Below are positions 50,429 to 58,926 of a stretch of 64,000 nt of DNA, in pieces. The DNA comes from Candidatus Woesearchaeota archaeon. Lineage in GTDB: Archaea > Nanobdellota > Nanobdellia > Woesearchaeales > UBA9642. Positions within the stretch are counted from its first letter, which is position 1, and each line of letters begins with the position of its first letter. The position numbers and the translations under genes are program-made. Below the pieces are notes generated by a model. It was not told where the DNA came from. It did no database searches and saw nothing but the letters and a program-made list of their open reading frames with translations. Where the stretch lies: NCBI GenBank assembly GCA_003599145.1, contig QZIT01000001.1:62001-126000 (forward strand). The letters are read 5' to 3'.

Positions 50429-50447
50429 ACTATATAAACTATATAGT
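50429..50447. promoter_or_regulatory. Palindromic TATA region between Lrp and nitroreductase genes
   Basis: ACTATATA-AAC-TATATAGT, a perfect eight-base inverted repeat with a three-base centre. It lies in the 163-base divergent gap. It includes a TATA-like core, so it may act as the operator or dual promoter of the divergent pair. A chance palindrome is possible in such AT-rich DNA. Confidence 0.5.
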
Positions 50448-50523
50448 ACGCCGGAGTACACCATAAAAAGATACCTAATGGAAAAAGCAAAAAGTTTATT
50501 AATAAAGTTTGCCTGATTCTACT

Positions 50524-51174
50524 ATGGATGTTATTCAGGCAATCAAGCAGAGAAGAAGCTGCAGAAAGTACATGGAAAAACCTGTGGAGTTTGAAAAGGT
50601 GAGTATGGTCATAGAAGCAGGCCATCATGCTCCTTCTGCTGGAAATTTGCAAAGCTGGAAGTTTATTATCATCACTGAAAAAGAGATTATCAAACACATA
50701 GCAAATTATGCTTTTCAGCAGTTCTGGATAGAAACAGCGCCTGTAGTTATAGCAGTATGCAGCTATGATGAAAAGCAGGAAAGGCATTATGGAGAGGTAG
50801 GAAAAACACTTTATGCTACACAAGGATGCGCTGCTGCAATTCAAAATATGCTGCTAACAGCAACTGCCCTCGATTTAGGTTGCTGCTGGGTAGGAGGTTT
50901 TGAAAGAGACAAAGTTCATGATTTATTAAAAATACCTACTAACGTAAATTTACAGGCGTTGATAACCTTAGGCTATGCCGATGAAAAGCCGGCTGAAAAA
51001 ACTATGGCTGATTTATACACTTGCGTCTATTTTAACAGCTATGGCGCAAGCATTGCTAAAATGCATATGGTTTTAGGCAATTACAGCATCGAATGGGAAA
51101 AGAAAATAGAGGAAAACAAGTCAAAATTGCACAAGATTTTCGGAAAAATCAAGGAAAAGGTTAAGAAAAAATAG
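50524..51174 (+). CDS. Nitroreductase-family flavoprotein
   Basis: A 216-residue FMN-dependent nitroreductase: QAIKQRRSCRKYMEKPVE (FMN-phosphate-binding arginines), HHAPSAGNLQSWKFII, and a late DLGCCWVGGFERD plus ITLGYADEKP. It uses NAD(P)H to reduce nitro groups, quinones or similar compounds. A charged helical C-terminus (last 35 residues) is longer than usual. The ATG at 50524 follows a TATA (TTTATTAATAAAG, about 50490-50502) by 25-30 bases; an upstream ATG at 50509 overlaps the TATA region. Confidence 0.9.
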   Translation: MDVIQAIKQRRSCRKYMEKPVEFEKVSMVIEAGHHAPSAGNLQSWKFIIITEKEIIKHIANYAFQQFWIETAPVVIAVCSYDEKQERHYGEVGKTLYATQGCAAAIQNMLLTATALDLGCCWVGGFERDKVHDLLKIPTNVNLQALITLGYADEKPAEKTMADLYTCVYFNSYGASIAKMHMVLGNYSIEWEKKIEENKSKLHKIFGKIKEKVKKK

Positions 51175-51205
51175 GATTTAAATAGCACTGCTTATTCTTT
51201 GCACC

Positions 51206-53071
51206 ATGCTTTTCCCCCATGAACACATCAGGACAGTGCAGAATGATGTATTGGAAACTATTGATAAAGGCATACGAAGCAAAAAGAATCTCGTTCTTCA
51301 TGCTCCAACAGGATTAGGAAAAACAGTAAGTGCATTAGCGCCTGCATTGACGTATGCACTGGAAAAAGACCTCACTATTTTCTTCCTGACATCAAAACAT
51401 ACGCAGCATCAGATTGCTTTGGAAACATTGAAAAAAATGCAGGAAAAATTCAACTTAAAGTTTTCAGCAGTTTCCTTATTAGGAAAAAAATGGCTTTGTC
51501 TGCAGCCAGGAACACAAACACTCACTACAGGCATGTTTCATGAATACTGCAGGGCTGTTGTAAAAGATGAAAAATGCGAATTTTATAATAATTTTAAAAT
51601 AAAAGGAAAAGTAAGCGTACAGGCAAAAGCCCTGATCGATGGAATGAAGCATAAAGTTGTTGACAGCAAAGATGCAATTCAGGAAAGCATGCTGGCAAAA
51701 GTCTGCCCTTATGAAATTTCTTTATTGCTTGCAAAACAGGCAAAAGTCATTATCACCGATTACTATTATCTTTTTCACGACGGCATACGCAACAGCTTTT
51801 TTAAAAAAATAGACAAAGATTTAGGACAGTGCATAGTTATTGTTGATGAAGCGCATAATTTACCCAAAAGAGTCAAAGATCTTGCATCTGCAACCTTAAG
51901 CAGTATAAACTTACAAAGAGCAGTAAAAGAGGCACGGCAATTTGCCTCCGAAGAAACTGTTGAAATAGTCAAGGAAATGCTTAATATCATGAATACGTAT
52001 GCAAAAACATTTCACGAAAAAAAATTGAATCAAGAAAAAAACGACGTTCTTTTTAATGAAAAATATGTTTCAAAAACAGAGTTTAAAGAAAAAATAAACG
52101 CGATTAAAGATTATGATGAAATTATTGCAGAGTTTACGCTAATTGCAGACGGTGTAAGAGAAGTAGAAAAGCAATCGTATCTTGGAAGCATTGCACAATT
52201 TTTAGAACAGTGGAATGGCAATGACGAAGGATTTGCACGAATTCTTTCATTAAAGGAAAAAAATATTATTTTGAGCTATCGATGCTTAGATCCAAGCATT
52301 GTTACTGCAAACACCATCAATGGAGCGTATGCAACCATTATGATGAGCGGTACTTTGACGCCTACAGCAATGTACACTGCACTTTTAGGTGTTGAACGAT
52401 GCGAGGAAAAAAGTTTTGACAATCCCTTTCCTGCAAAAAACAGGATGAATATCATCATACCGCAGACAACAACAAAGTTTTCCTCTCGCACTGACGACCA
52501 ATATCAGCAAATTGCTCAGGTTATTGATAAAGTCATTAAGCACATTCCAGGAAATGCTGCAGTATTTTTTCCAAGTTATTTTTTAAAAGACGCCATCGGA
52601 AAACGTTTACATAATACAAAAACTATTTTTAGCGAATCATCTGGGTTAAGCAAGGAAGAACGGAATGAGATTCTTGAGAAATTTAAATCATATAAAGATT
52701 CAGGCGCTTTATTGCTTGCCGTTGTGAGCGGAAGTTTTGGAGAAGGCATTGATTTGCCTGGAGATTATTTGAAGGGTGTGGTGATTGTAGGATTGCCCTT
52801 GCAAAAACCAGATTTAGAAACACAGTCGCTGATTGACTATTATGAAAAAAAGTTTGGCAAGGGCTGGGACTATGGCTATGTATTTCCTGCATTTACGAAA
52901 ACCATACAGTCAGCAGGACGATGCATACGAAGCGAAACAGACAAGGGCGTCATTGTTTTTTTAGATGAGCGCTATGCATGGCCAAATTACTCACGCTGTT
53001 TTCCTCCTGACTGGGACATGAAAATTACGTTATTGTATGAAAAAATGATTGAAGGATTCTTCAAAAAGTAA
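51206..53071 (+). CDS. XPD/Rad3-like superfamily 2 DNA helicase
   Basis: A 621-residue XPD-type helicase: motif I APTGLGKTVSA, motif II IVDEAHNLPKR, and late motifs GSFGEGIDLPGDYLKG and QSAGRCIRSETDKG. Four cysteines (WLCLQPG, EYCRAV, KCEFYN, KVCPYE) match the iron-sulfur domain of the family. It unwinds DNA 5'-3' and may act in repair. The ATG at 51206 follows an AT-rich ATTTAAATAG box (51176-51185) by 26-30 bases. It is convergent with the 53078 gene, six bases away. Confidence 0.92.
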   Translation: MLFPHEHIRTVQNDVLETIDKGIRSKKNLVLHAPTGLGKTVSALAPALTYALEKDLTIFFLTSKHTQHQIALETLKKMQEKFNLKFSAVSLLGKKWLCLQPGTQTLTTGMFHEYCRAVVKDEKCEFYNNFKIKGKVSVQAKALIDGMKHKVVDSKDAIQESMLAKVCPYEISLLLAKQAKVIITDYYYLFHDGIRNSFFKKIDKDLGQCIVIVDEAHNLPKRVKDLASATLSSINLQRAVKEARQFASEETVEIVKEMLNIMNTYAKTFHEKKLNQEKNDVLFNEKYVSKTEFKEKINAIKDYDEIIAEFTLIADGVREVEKQSYLGSIAQFLEQWNGNDEGFARILSLKEKNIILSYRCLDPSIVTANTINGAYATIMMSGTLTPTAMYTALLGVERCEEKSFDNPFPAKNRMNIIIPQTTTKFSSRTDDQYQQIAQVIDKVIKHIPGNAAVFFPSYFLKDAIGKRLHNTKTIFSESSGLSKEERNEILEKFKSYKDSGALLLAVVSGSFGEGIDLPGDYLKGVVIVGLPLQKPDLETQSLIDYYEKKFGKGWDYGYVFPAFTKTIQSAGRCIRSETDKGVIVFLDERYAWPNYSRCFPPDWDMKITLLYEKMIEGFFKK

Positions 53072-53077
53072 AAAAAA

Positions 53078-53581
53078 TTATAATGTGGTAAGGTCGTGAG
53101 TAAAAGTGTGCTCTCCATTTTTTTCCACGCGCCTGTATTTTAAGACGTTGTTTTCGATGCTATCAAGGCAGTAATCGTATTCTGTGTTCTGTTCTTCGTA
53201 CTGAAGTCTTGTTCCTCGCACTGCATTACCTTCACGCTTGAAAGCATAGACCGTACTGAGATAACGCGCTGACCTTTGACCTCTTGAATCAATTCCACCG
53301 TTAGTCTGATGAGTGCTGAAGGCGCCAATGCCTGCGTGCTCATCAACCAAACTTGTAACATACGGCACGTTTATATATACGTCTTTTGTCACTCTTCTGT
53401 TTAATTTATCTCTCAGTTCAGAAGGGACTTTATACTCAATGGCAGACACTATTGCGTTTACTAAATCAGCTATTGTTTCCGTCCCTTCTATTTGGGCACT
53501 AAATTCCGTTGGAGGATAGATCATCAAACCTCCAAAAGTATTGCACCAAGGCGTTTTCGCTTCAAAGTTTTTTATGGTCAT
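53078..53581 (-). CDS. Unknown orphan protein with SD-bearing leader
   Basis: A 167-residue soluble protein with no recognised motif; its composition is mixed with a beta-rich middle (VYINVPYVTSLVDEH, TVYAFKREGNAVRG). The SD AGAGGTGA lies five bases before the ATG, and a TATA (ACTATATAAAC) is near 53621-53631 with a leader of about 15-20 bases. It is head to head with the TrmB gene at 53689, with a palindrome between them. It is one of four such genes; see the findings. Confidence 0.66.
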   Translation of the reverse strand: MTIKNFEAKTPWCNTFGGLMIYPPTEFSAQIEGTETIADLVNAIVSAIEYKVPSELRDKLNRRVTKDVYINVPYVTSLVDEHAGIGAFSTHQTNGGIDSRGQRSARYLSTVYAFKREGNAVRGTRLQYEEQNTEYDYCLDSIENNVLKYRRVEKNGEHTFTHDLTTL

Positions 53582-53637
53582 TTTTTCACCTCTTTTATGT
53601 TACTACTATTTAGTAATATAACTATATAAACATTTGT

Positions 53638-53653
53638 GGTGTTGTACAATACC
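53638..53653. promoter_or_regulatory. Palindrome between an orphan gene and TrmB
   Basis: GGTGTTGTACAATACC is a 16-base near-perfect palindrome (one mismatched base pair). It lies just before the TATA box ATATTTAAATA (53657-53667) of the TrmB gene and after that of the divergent orphan gene at 53581, so a dimer bound here could affect both promoters. A probable TrmB operator. Confidence 0.65.
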
Positions 53654-53688
53654 ATAATATTTAAATAGAGAAAAGCGTAAAAAAAAGC

Positions 53689-54468
53689 ATGGACCTCGAA
53701 TCTCTGCAGGAATTAGGATTGAGCAAAGGACAGATAGCTGTGTATGGAGCTCTGCTCGAGCTTGGGCATGGAACGCTAAACAGTATACAGGAAAAAACAG
53801 GAATTGAGCGCAGGAATATTTATGACATTCTCAACAAACTTATTGAAAAAGGATTTGTAACCTTCATCATGGAAAAAGGAGTAAAAACGTTTCAGTGCAC
53901 GCATCCTGCAAAAATCAGAGAGGAGATTGAAAAGAAAAAGAAAACACTTAACCAGTTAACAGGACAATTGCCTGATATTACTGCAATATACAACGAGTCA
54001 AAGCAAAAAGTACAGGCAGAAGTCTTTAGAGGAAATGAAGCCATTAAAGCGTTGTTTGAGGATATGCTGACCTATAAGGAATCGTATTGGATAGGGGGAA
54101 ACAGCGGCGTGCAGAAAAAATCATTGAAGATTTGGTTTAAGCACTGGATGGAGCGAAGGGTTGAAAAAAAGCATTTGCTGCATGACCTTGTTGATTATGG
54201 AAGCTGGCTTGAAGGTTTAGAGCCTGGACAGATAAAGAAGCACAAAGCAAACTACTATAAATACTGCACTCTGCCAAAAACATTAAAGTCTCCGATGGTA
54301 GTTGGCATTTTTGGCAATAAAGTTGCGCAAATCCTCTGGCACGACCAGCCATTTGCGTTTGTCCTTGAATCAGAAGAGATTAAAGACAGTTTCATGCGCT
54401 ATTTTCATTATTTTTGGAAAGAGCCTTGGCAGCAAACCACAACATTTAAAAAACACCCAAAGAAATAA
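53689..54468 (+). CDS. TrmB-family transcription regulator
   Basis: A 259-residue TrmB-type protein, similar in layout to the one at 16246: LQELGLSKGQIAVYGALLEL, then YDILNKLIEKGFVTFIMEKG, a coiled linker (KKKKTLNQLTGQLPD), and the C-terminal ligand-binding fold (SYWIGGNSGVQKK, AQILWHDQPFAFVLES). A TATA with a palindrome upstream suggests autoregulation. Its end overlaps the promoter of the NDH-2-like gene. Likely ligand unknown. Confidence 0.87.
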   Translation: MDLESLQELGLSKGQIAVYGALLELGHGTLNSIQEKTGIERRNIYDILNKLIEKGFVTFIMEKGVKTFQCTHPAKIREEIEKKKKTLNQLTGQLPDITAIYNESKQKVQAEVFRGNEAIKALFEDMLTYKESYWIGGNSGVQKKSLKIWFKHWMERRVEKKHLLHDLVDYGSWLEGLEPGQIKKHKANYYKYCTLPKTLKSPMVVGIFGNKVAQILWHDQPFAFVLESEEIKDSFMRYFHYFWKEPWQQTTTFKKHPKK

Positions 54469-54475
54469 AGTCAGA

Positions 54476-55642
54476 ATGAAAAAAGTGGTGATTTTAGGCG
54501 GTGGTTTTGCAGGCATAGAAACAGCATTGCGGTTAAAGCAATATAAAGATAAAATTGAAATCATCGTCGTTAACAAAGATGACTGCTTTACGTTTATTCC
54601 TTCCTTGTATGAAACTGCCGCGGGAGAATTAAGCGAAGGAGATGTGTGCGTTTTATTGTCAAAATTATTAGGAGATAAAAAGATTCATTTCTATCACGAT
54701 GAAGTTGAAGGAGTTAATTTAGAAAAAAAATTCGTGAAAACAAAAAAGGCAGAGATTGACTTTGATTTTCTTGTAGTTACCGTCGGAGCAGAAACCAATT
54801 ATTTTGGCATACCTGGCGCTGAATTTCTCGCAAATTTGAAAACAAAGGATGATGCAGAAAGCATTTACGAATTTATTGACATCAACATTGGAAAAAAGCC
54901 TTTGCAGTTCGTAGTTTGCGGCGGCGGTTTAACAGGCGTTGAGTTTGCAGGAACCCTGCAGGATCATATCAATACGGTTTCAAAAGAAAAAAACCTTGAC
55001 AAAAACCAGTACAAAGTAACGCTTGTTGAGCGTGCAGGTTCTTTGCTCCCTGGGCTACCAAAAAAGGCAATTGATTATGCAGAGAGCTATTTAAAGAATA
55101 AAGGCATTGTCGTCAACACCAATATGCCCATAACCAAAATTGAGCGAAATCTTATATATTCCAATGAGACGGTATTTCCCTTTGACCTTGCTGTCTGGTG
55201 TGGCGGTTTAAAAACGCATTCTGTTATCAGCAAAAGCAGTTTTCCCCTCTCTGAAGCAGCAGGAGGAAGAGGATTGCCCGGAGGAGGCATGATTGTCAAT
55301 GAGTATTTGCAGGTAAAGGACTATTTATTTGTTTTTGGCGCTGGCGATGCTGTTTGTTTGCCAGAACAAAAAGTTTCTGTGATTAAAACAGCGCAGAACG
55401 CCGTTGATCAGGCAAAATATGTTGCTTATAATATCCACGCGCTATTGGGCAATAAAAAAATGAAAAAATATGTTCAGAAAAAAAATACCTTTTACGTTGC
55501 TTTAGGAAAAGACATGGGTATGCATTTGAACGGAGAAACATTAAAAACAGGAAAAGCCATAAAGCAGAAAAAAGACAAACTTGAATTAAATTATGTGAAG
55601 ATTCTCACCAAAGGAAAGATTCCGAAGACTATTTACGGATGA
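54476..55642 (+). CDS. NDH-2-like FAD pyridine-nucleotide oxidoreductase
   Basis: A 388-residue flavoprotein with two nucleotide-binding folds: VVILGGGFAGIETALRLK at the N-terminus for FAD and FVVCGGGLTGVEFAGTLQ in the middle for NAD(P)H, with the family motif FGAGDAVC near 285. It resembles single-subunit type II NADH dehydrogenases or sulfide-quinone oxidoreductases; the lack of the SQR cysteines I know favours NDH-2. The C-terminus has no obvious membrane helix, so binding to the membrane is uncertain. TATA (ATTTAAAAAA, near 54444) precedes the ATG by about 28 bases. Confidence 0.87.
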   Translation: MKKVVILGGGFAGIETALRLKQYKDKIEIIVVNKDDCFTFIPSLYETAAGELSEGDVCVLLSKLLGDKKIHFYHDEVEGVNLEKKFVKTKKAEIDFDFLVVTVGAETNYFGIPGAEFLANLKTKDDAESIYEFIDINIGKKPLQFVVCGGGLTGVEFAGTLQDHINTVSKEKNLDKNQYKVTLVERAGSLLPGLPKKAIDYAESYLKNKGIVVNTNMPITKIERNLIYSNETVFPFDLAVWCGGLKTHSVISKSSFPLSEAAGGRGLPGGGMIVNEYLQVKDYLFVFGAGDAVCLPEQKVSVIKTAQNAVDQAKYVAYNIHALLGNKKMKKYVQKKNTFYVALGKDMGMHLNGETLKTGKAIKQKKDKLELNYVKILTKGKIPKTIYG

Positions 55643-55813
55643 TTTTTTCTCTTATTTTTGAATAAAACGCCTATAAACCTGCTTTTTCTTAAATATTTTC
55701 TATATAGAAAATAATACAAAGTGCACCCTACCAGTATACAAAATCGATACATTTATATAGTAGTTAGTATATTGATATATGATTATAGTCAAAAAAAACA
55801 AAAACTGAAAAAA

Positions 55814-56227
55814 ATGGTAATACTTTACGACCAATATAACTTGCCTGAAAATATCTACGATATCATTTTCGCAACAAAACAGCAGGTTTTAGTAGCCAAA
55901 ATGCTGATGGAAGAAATGAAGCAAAATAAAGGACAACTGGGAAAAACAGAAATGTCTGTTTTTGCAACAGCGCTTCATGAAGGAAAACTGTTTGACACCG
56001 ATCAAGCAACCTTTGGAAAGAAAAAAGCCCCAATAAGCTACAACAAAAGGCAATTTTATGATAGAATTTTAACGCCTATGAAGACCATGGGACTCATCGA
56101 CTACGACCTTTACCAAAAAACATACAAAATCAGTGAAAAATTCAACAAAAACATGATGCGCATAGGTCTTATGTGGCTCCAGGAGGTAAGAAAGCCTGCT
56201 GTTTCATTAAAACTCAAAAAACCATGA
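55814..56227 (+). CDS. Hypothetical winged-helix-like protein
   Basis: A 137-residue basic protein with a helical pattern (KQQVLVAKMLMEEMKQNKG, SYNKRQFYDRILTPMKTMGL) that looks like a winged helix, without a recognised family. The ATG at 55814 is chosen because the TATA (ATTTATATAG, near 55750-55760) would start the RNA about 30 bases before it; an upstream in-frame GTG at 55721 is possible. Stands alone between the NDH-2-like gene and the microprotein gene. Confidence 0.6.
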   Translation: MVILYDQYNLPENIYDIIFATKQQVLVAKMLMEEMKQNKGQLGKTEMSVFATALHEGKLFDTDQATFGKKKAPISYNKRQFYDRILTPMKTMGLIDYDLYQKTYKISEKFNKNMMRIGLMWLQEVRKPAVSLKLKKP

Positions 56228-56244
56228 CGTTACACGGAGCTCCC

Positions 56245-56263
56245 TGAGAGAATTTTTCTCTCA
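56245..56263 (+). terminator. Perfect stem-loop before the 56330 microprotein
   Basis: TGAGAGAA and TTCTCTCA (56245-56252 and 56256-56263) form an eight-base perfect stem with loop TTT. It lies 18 bases after the 55814 gene stop. A following C-rich tract and CCCCT/AGGGG pair may extend the structure. It could end the upstream RNA or be a leader element for the 56330 gene. Confidence 0.45.
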
Positions 56264-56329
56264 AACCACCCCTCCTCTTCCCAAAAGACTCTTAGGGGGC
56301 CTTCCTAATCACCACTACTAGAGGTTCCT

Positions 56330-56518
56330 ATGTTAGAAGAACAAAGCCAAATAGTCATTGGAAACAACACATTCGTTTTGGAAAACAAACAAATACTATT
56401 TGAAGTCCACGACCCAGATACTGATTTCTACAAGTGCCTGGTTAAGGTTACTGTAGCTGCTAAGTCATTTGACGGCATTATTGCTGAGAAAGAAGAATTC
56501 TTTTTGATGATAGAGTAA
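56330..56518 (+). CDS. Small hypothetical protein, 62 residues
   Basis: A 62-residue soluble, acidic protein with a beta-rich sequence (QIVIGNNTFVLENKQILFEV, CLVKVTVAAKSF) and no known motif. An AGAGGT SD precedes the ATG. A hairpin and a C/G-rich tract lie in the 100 bases upstream. Function unknown. Confidence 0.55.
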   Translation: MLEEQSQIVIGNNTFVLENKQILFEVHDPDTDFYKCLVKVTVAAKSFDGIIAEKEEFFLMIE

Positions 56519-56545
56519 ATTCTTAAGATTATTGAAACCACTCAT

Positions 56546-56983
56546 TCAAGCTATCTTAATTTTTATACTATTAATATCCTCAACCGCAATCCAAGCGGCC
56601 ATATTGCCAAAGCCTGTTTTGTCAATATTAAAAGGAGTTATTTTAAAGGGGTTTCTTAAAAAAACCAGAATGCAGTATTTTTTCTTCTTGAGCTTTTCAT
56701 AAGACTTTTGAATGTCCTGTATTGCTATGCCATCAGCATGGCCATATTGCATTAAAATCTCTTTTACTTTATCTCTGTTTAAAGAAAACTGAAGTACTTT
56801 TTCAACTTCTGCCCTTATGGTAACTGGATCTCCCGAATCCTTAAAATAAACAACGTCTCCTGCATGAATGTTATCCCAGGGAGCAATTTTTGAGCTGTAC
56901 CAGCGAGATTCAATTTTCTTTTTTCCAGAAAGAATCTTTTCTGTTAATTTCCATGACTTTTTCATGATGGCTACATGCTGCAT
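56546..56983 (-). CDS. ASCH-domain protein
   Basis: A 145-residue ASCH-domain protein. The core motifs HVAIMKKSWKLTEKILSGKK and ESRWYSS are conserved, with the VVYFKDSGDPVTIRAEVEKV barrel and a C-terminal helix. ASCH proteins bind RNA or act on modified nucleosides. The ATG at 56983 is chosen because the TATA (CTTTATATATT, about 57003-57012) lies about 25 bases before it; the ATG at 56998 is too close to the TATA. Confidence 0.83.
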   Translation of the reverse strand: MQHVAIMKKSWKLTEKILSGKKKIESRWYSSKIAPWDNIHAGDVVYFKDSGDPVTIRAEVEKVLQFSLNRDKVKEILMQYGHADGIAIQDIQKSYEKLKKKKYCILVFLRNPFKITPFNIDKTGFGNMAAWIAVEDINSIKIKIA

Positions 56984-57022
56984 GATTTTTCTGGGCATTG
57001 AGAATATATAAAGCAATCGATA

Positions 57023-57994
57023 TCATTTAAAGAACGGAAAATAGTTTAGTGCTTCGTGAAATTTCTGATAGGTTATGAACTCTATATCCTTAATCTGATC
57101 TGAAAACTGCGTTCTCAACCGTTTCATCAGTTCATAATATTCATCCAGATTTTTCACTATTGCCCTAAACTCCAGATCGCCATAACCAATGGTTTTGGTT
57201 ACCGAAACAACTTCTTTCTGCAATTTTAGAAACTGTATAATTTGTTTTTCCAGCTCTTCGCTTGAATTTTCCAAATGCAAAAAAACCCTATAATGCATGA
57301 ATCCCAATGCCTGATAGTTAATCATGACTCTATAACCCAAGATTATTTTTTCTTTTTCCAGCTTTTTTATCCGCTCCTTAACGCCATTTGCAGATGCATG
57401 TATCTTTTTTGCAATATCAATAAAGGGCATTCTTGCGTTGTTTGCTAAAGCTATCAGGATATCCTTATTTTTTTCATCAAGATAGGCTTCTTGAATATCT
57501 CCTATCATGGAAATCTGCTCATCGTTTCCCTGCAGTATCTGCTTTGGCTTAAAGTAATAAAAATCTGTCTCTATGGTTATAACCTTGCTTTGCACATATT
57601 GTTCATATTTTCCAATTACGGAAAGATACCTTTTGCGGAACTGCATCACTGTTTTTGCCCAGATTCCCAAACAATGATCCCACTTGCCGTAAATAGTTGC
57701 ATTAACACCTACGCCTTCCTTTTTCGAAACATGCTGAAGAAACTCTTCATAGACTGATTGGGACATATGGGAAAATTTCAGATAGACCAGATAAATAGCG
57801 TATCCTAATTTAGAGCTATTGATATCTGCATAAAAACCCTGAATGATATCTTCTTTTTCAAGCCTTTCAAGATTGTATTTTGCAACTTGCTTTGATACTC
57901 CTATGCGCTTTGCTATCTTAGTTAAGGACATTCTAGCTTGAAAATCAAGCTCATAGATGAGCTTTTTATCTTTTAGTTTAAGCTCTGTTGGCAT
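57023..57994 (-). CDS. Double Lrp/AsnC-type transcription regulator
   Basis: A 323-residue tandem Lrp-type protein, similar in plan to those at 12636 and 31035. HTH 1 has LTKIAKRIGVSKQVAKYNLE; HTH 2 has FIDIAKKIHASANGVKERIK. Both units carry RAM-like halves. The C-terminal SDQIKDIEFITYQKFHEA is like the 12636 protein. The promoter has a TATTTTTAAG box about 26 bases before the ATG. It is head to head with the orphan gene at 58131 and is likely its regulator. Confidence 0.83.
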   Translation of the reverse strand: MPTELKLKDKKLIYELDFQARMSLTKIAKRIGVSKQVAKYNLERLEKEDIIQGFYADINSSKLGYAIYLVYLKFSHMSQSVYEEFLQHVSKKEGVGVNATIYGKWDHCLGIWAKTVMQFRKRYLSVIGKYEQYVQSKVITIETDFYYFKPKQILQGNDEQISMIGDIQEAYLDEKNKDILIALANNARMPFIDIAKKIHASANGVKERIKKLEKEKIILGYRVMINYQALGFMHYRVFLHLENSSEELEKQIIQFLKLQKEVVSVTKTIGYGDLEFRAIVKNLDEYYELMKRLRTQFSDQIKDIEFITYQKFHEALNYFPFFK

Positions 57995-58012
57995 ATTTAA
58001 CTAAATATTAGC

Positions 58013-58053
58013 TTTACTTAAAAATATTGCGTTTTGTAAAAAAAATAAGTAAA
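58013..58053. promoter_or_regulatory. Inverted repeat near the promoter of the 57023 double Lrp
   Basis: TTTACTTA (58013-58020) and TAAGTAAA (58046-58053) are perfect inverted eight-base arms with 25 bases between. The proximal arm overlaps the TATA-like box of the double-Lrp gene. AT-rich sequence makes chance more likely here than at 13625. Confidence 0.4.
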
Positions 58054-58130
58054 AAGATTTAATTATATGCAAAACTATACCACTAGTAAGTAAATAAAGC
58101 TACAGAAGAAAGCGAAAAAGGAGGGAAAAC

Positions 58131-58880
58131 ATGAAAAACAACTCACTTGAAAATAAAAGCTCACACAATGTACTAGAGCTTATCAAGGCTCCAGATGATG
58201 CATATGGCTGGCTGCGGCTCTTCGAAGGCCAACCAGAGACTAAAAAAGTTGGCTTCTTTAAGAAAAAAACAATAAAACCATCAGGACTAGTCTATCTTAG
58301 ACAAGTCATACAACCGCACGAGCAAGGAAAACAATATAGCATAAGCAAAAGGGTTTTCACATTGGAAGAAGAGAAAGATGACAGGTTTCAAGAACTCGAA
58401 TCATATGAAACATCTGATTTCTATTATGGATATGAAGCAGATATTCTTGATGTGAGAAGTCAGAAAGGCAAGCCATATCTCCATGGCGTTGTTGATACCC
58501 GTACTTATATTAGATTATGGCGGGCAATCAAGTTTGCCGAAGCTGTAGAAAAGCTTCCCTCAGAAAGAGTGTCCAGCCACTACGATCCCCAAGCCAGACA
58601 AGAGCGTTTCAGGAAATCCCAAGTTAGATCGTTCACAAAGCTGTCGCGATTTTATGGGTGTGGCATGTATAAGGAAGAGATGCAAAACTATTGCAGAGCA
58701 ACAGGTACATCAGAAGAAACAGTATATGCTATTTTTGGATCAGTTCCTAATGATATATTCGGGCAACCACTTGGAGAACAGGCACACCTAGTGTATGTTC
58801 CACAAAAGAACACCTGGAAACCTGAAGAAGTAACGAACATTTTATATAACTGTAGAGAAGGAGCATTTCAAAATACGTGA
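58131..58880 (+). CDS. Unknown orphan protein with SD-bearing leader
   Basis: A 249-residue soluble protein with no recognised domain; mixed alpha/beta, basic middle (QARQERFRKSQVRSFTKLSR) and Tyr-rich part (SDFYYGYEADILDV). The SD GGAGGG lies five bases before the ATG, and the leader after the TATA (ATTTAATTATAT) is about 65 bases. It is head to head with the double Lrp at 57994. It follows the same plan as the genes at 13747, 17092 and 53581. Function unknown. Confidence 0.66.
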   Translation: MKNNSLENKSSHNVLELIKAPDDAYGWLRLFEGQPETKKVGFFKKKTIKPSGLVYLRQVIQPHEQGKQYSISKRVFTLEEEKDDRFQELESYETSDFYYGYEADILDVRSQKGKPYLHGVVDTRTYIRLWRAIKFAEAVEKLPSERVSSHYDPQARQERFRKSQVRSFTKLSRFYGCGMYKEEMQNYCRATGTSEETVYAIFGSVPNDIFGQPLGEQAHLVYVPQKNTWKPEEVTNILYNCREGAFQNT

Positions 58881-58926
58881 GTTCAAAAAAACAACCTATT
58901 TAAACCCGTTGTTGCTCTTTCCATGG

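Noticed and set aside
58031-58072. GTTTTG...CAAAAC arms near the 57994-58131 promoter as a second operator
   Set aside because: Six-base arms in this AT-rich gap are too short to support over chance; the eight-base TTTACTTA/TAAGTAAA pair is reported instead with low confidence.
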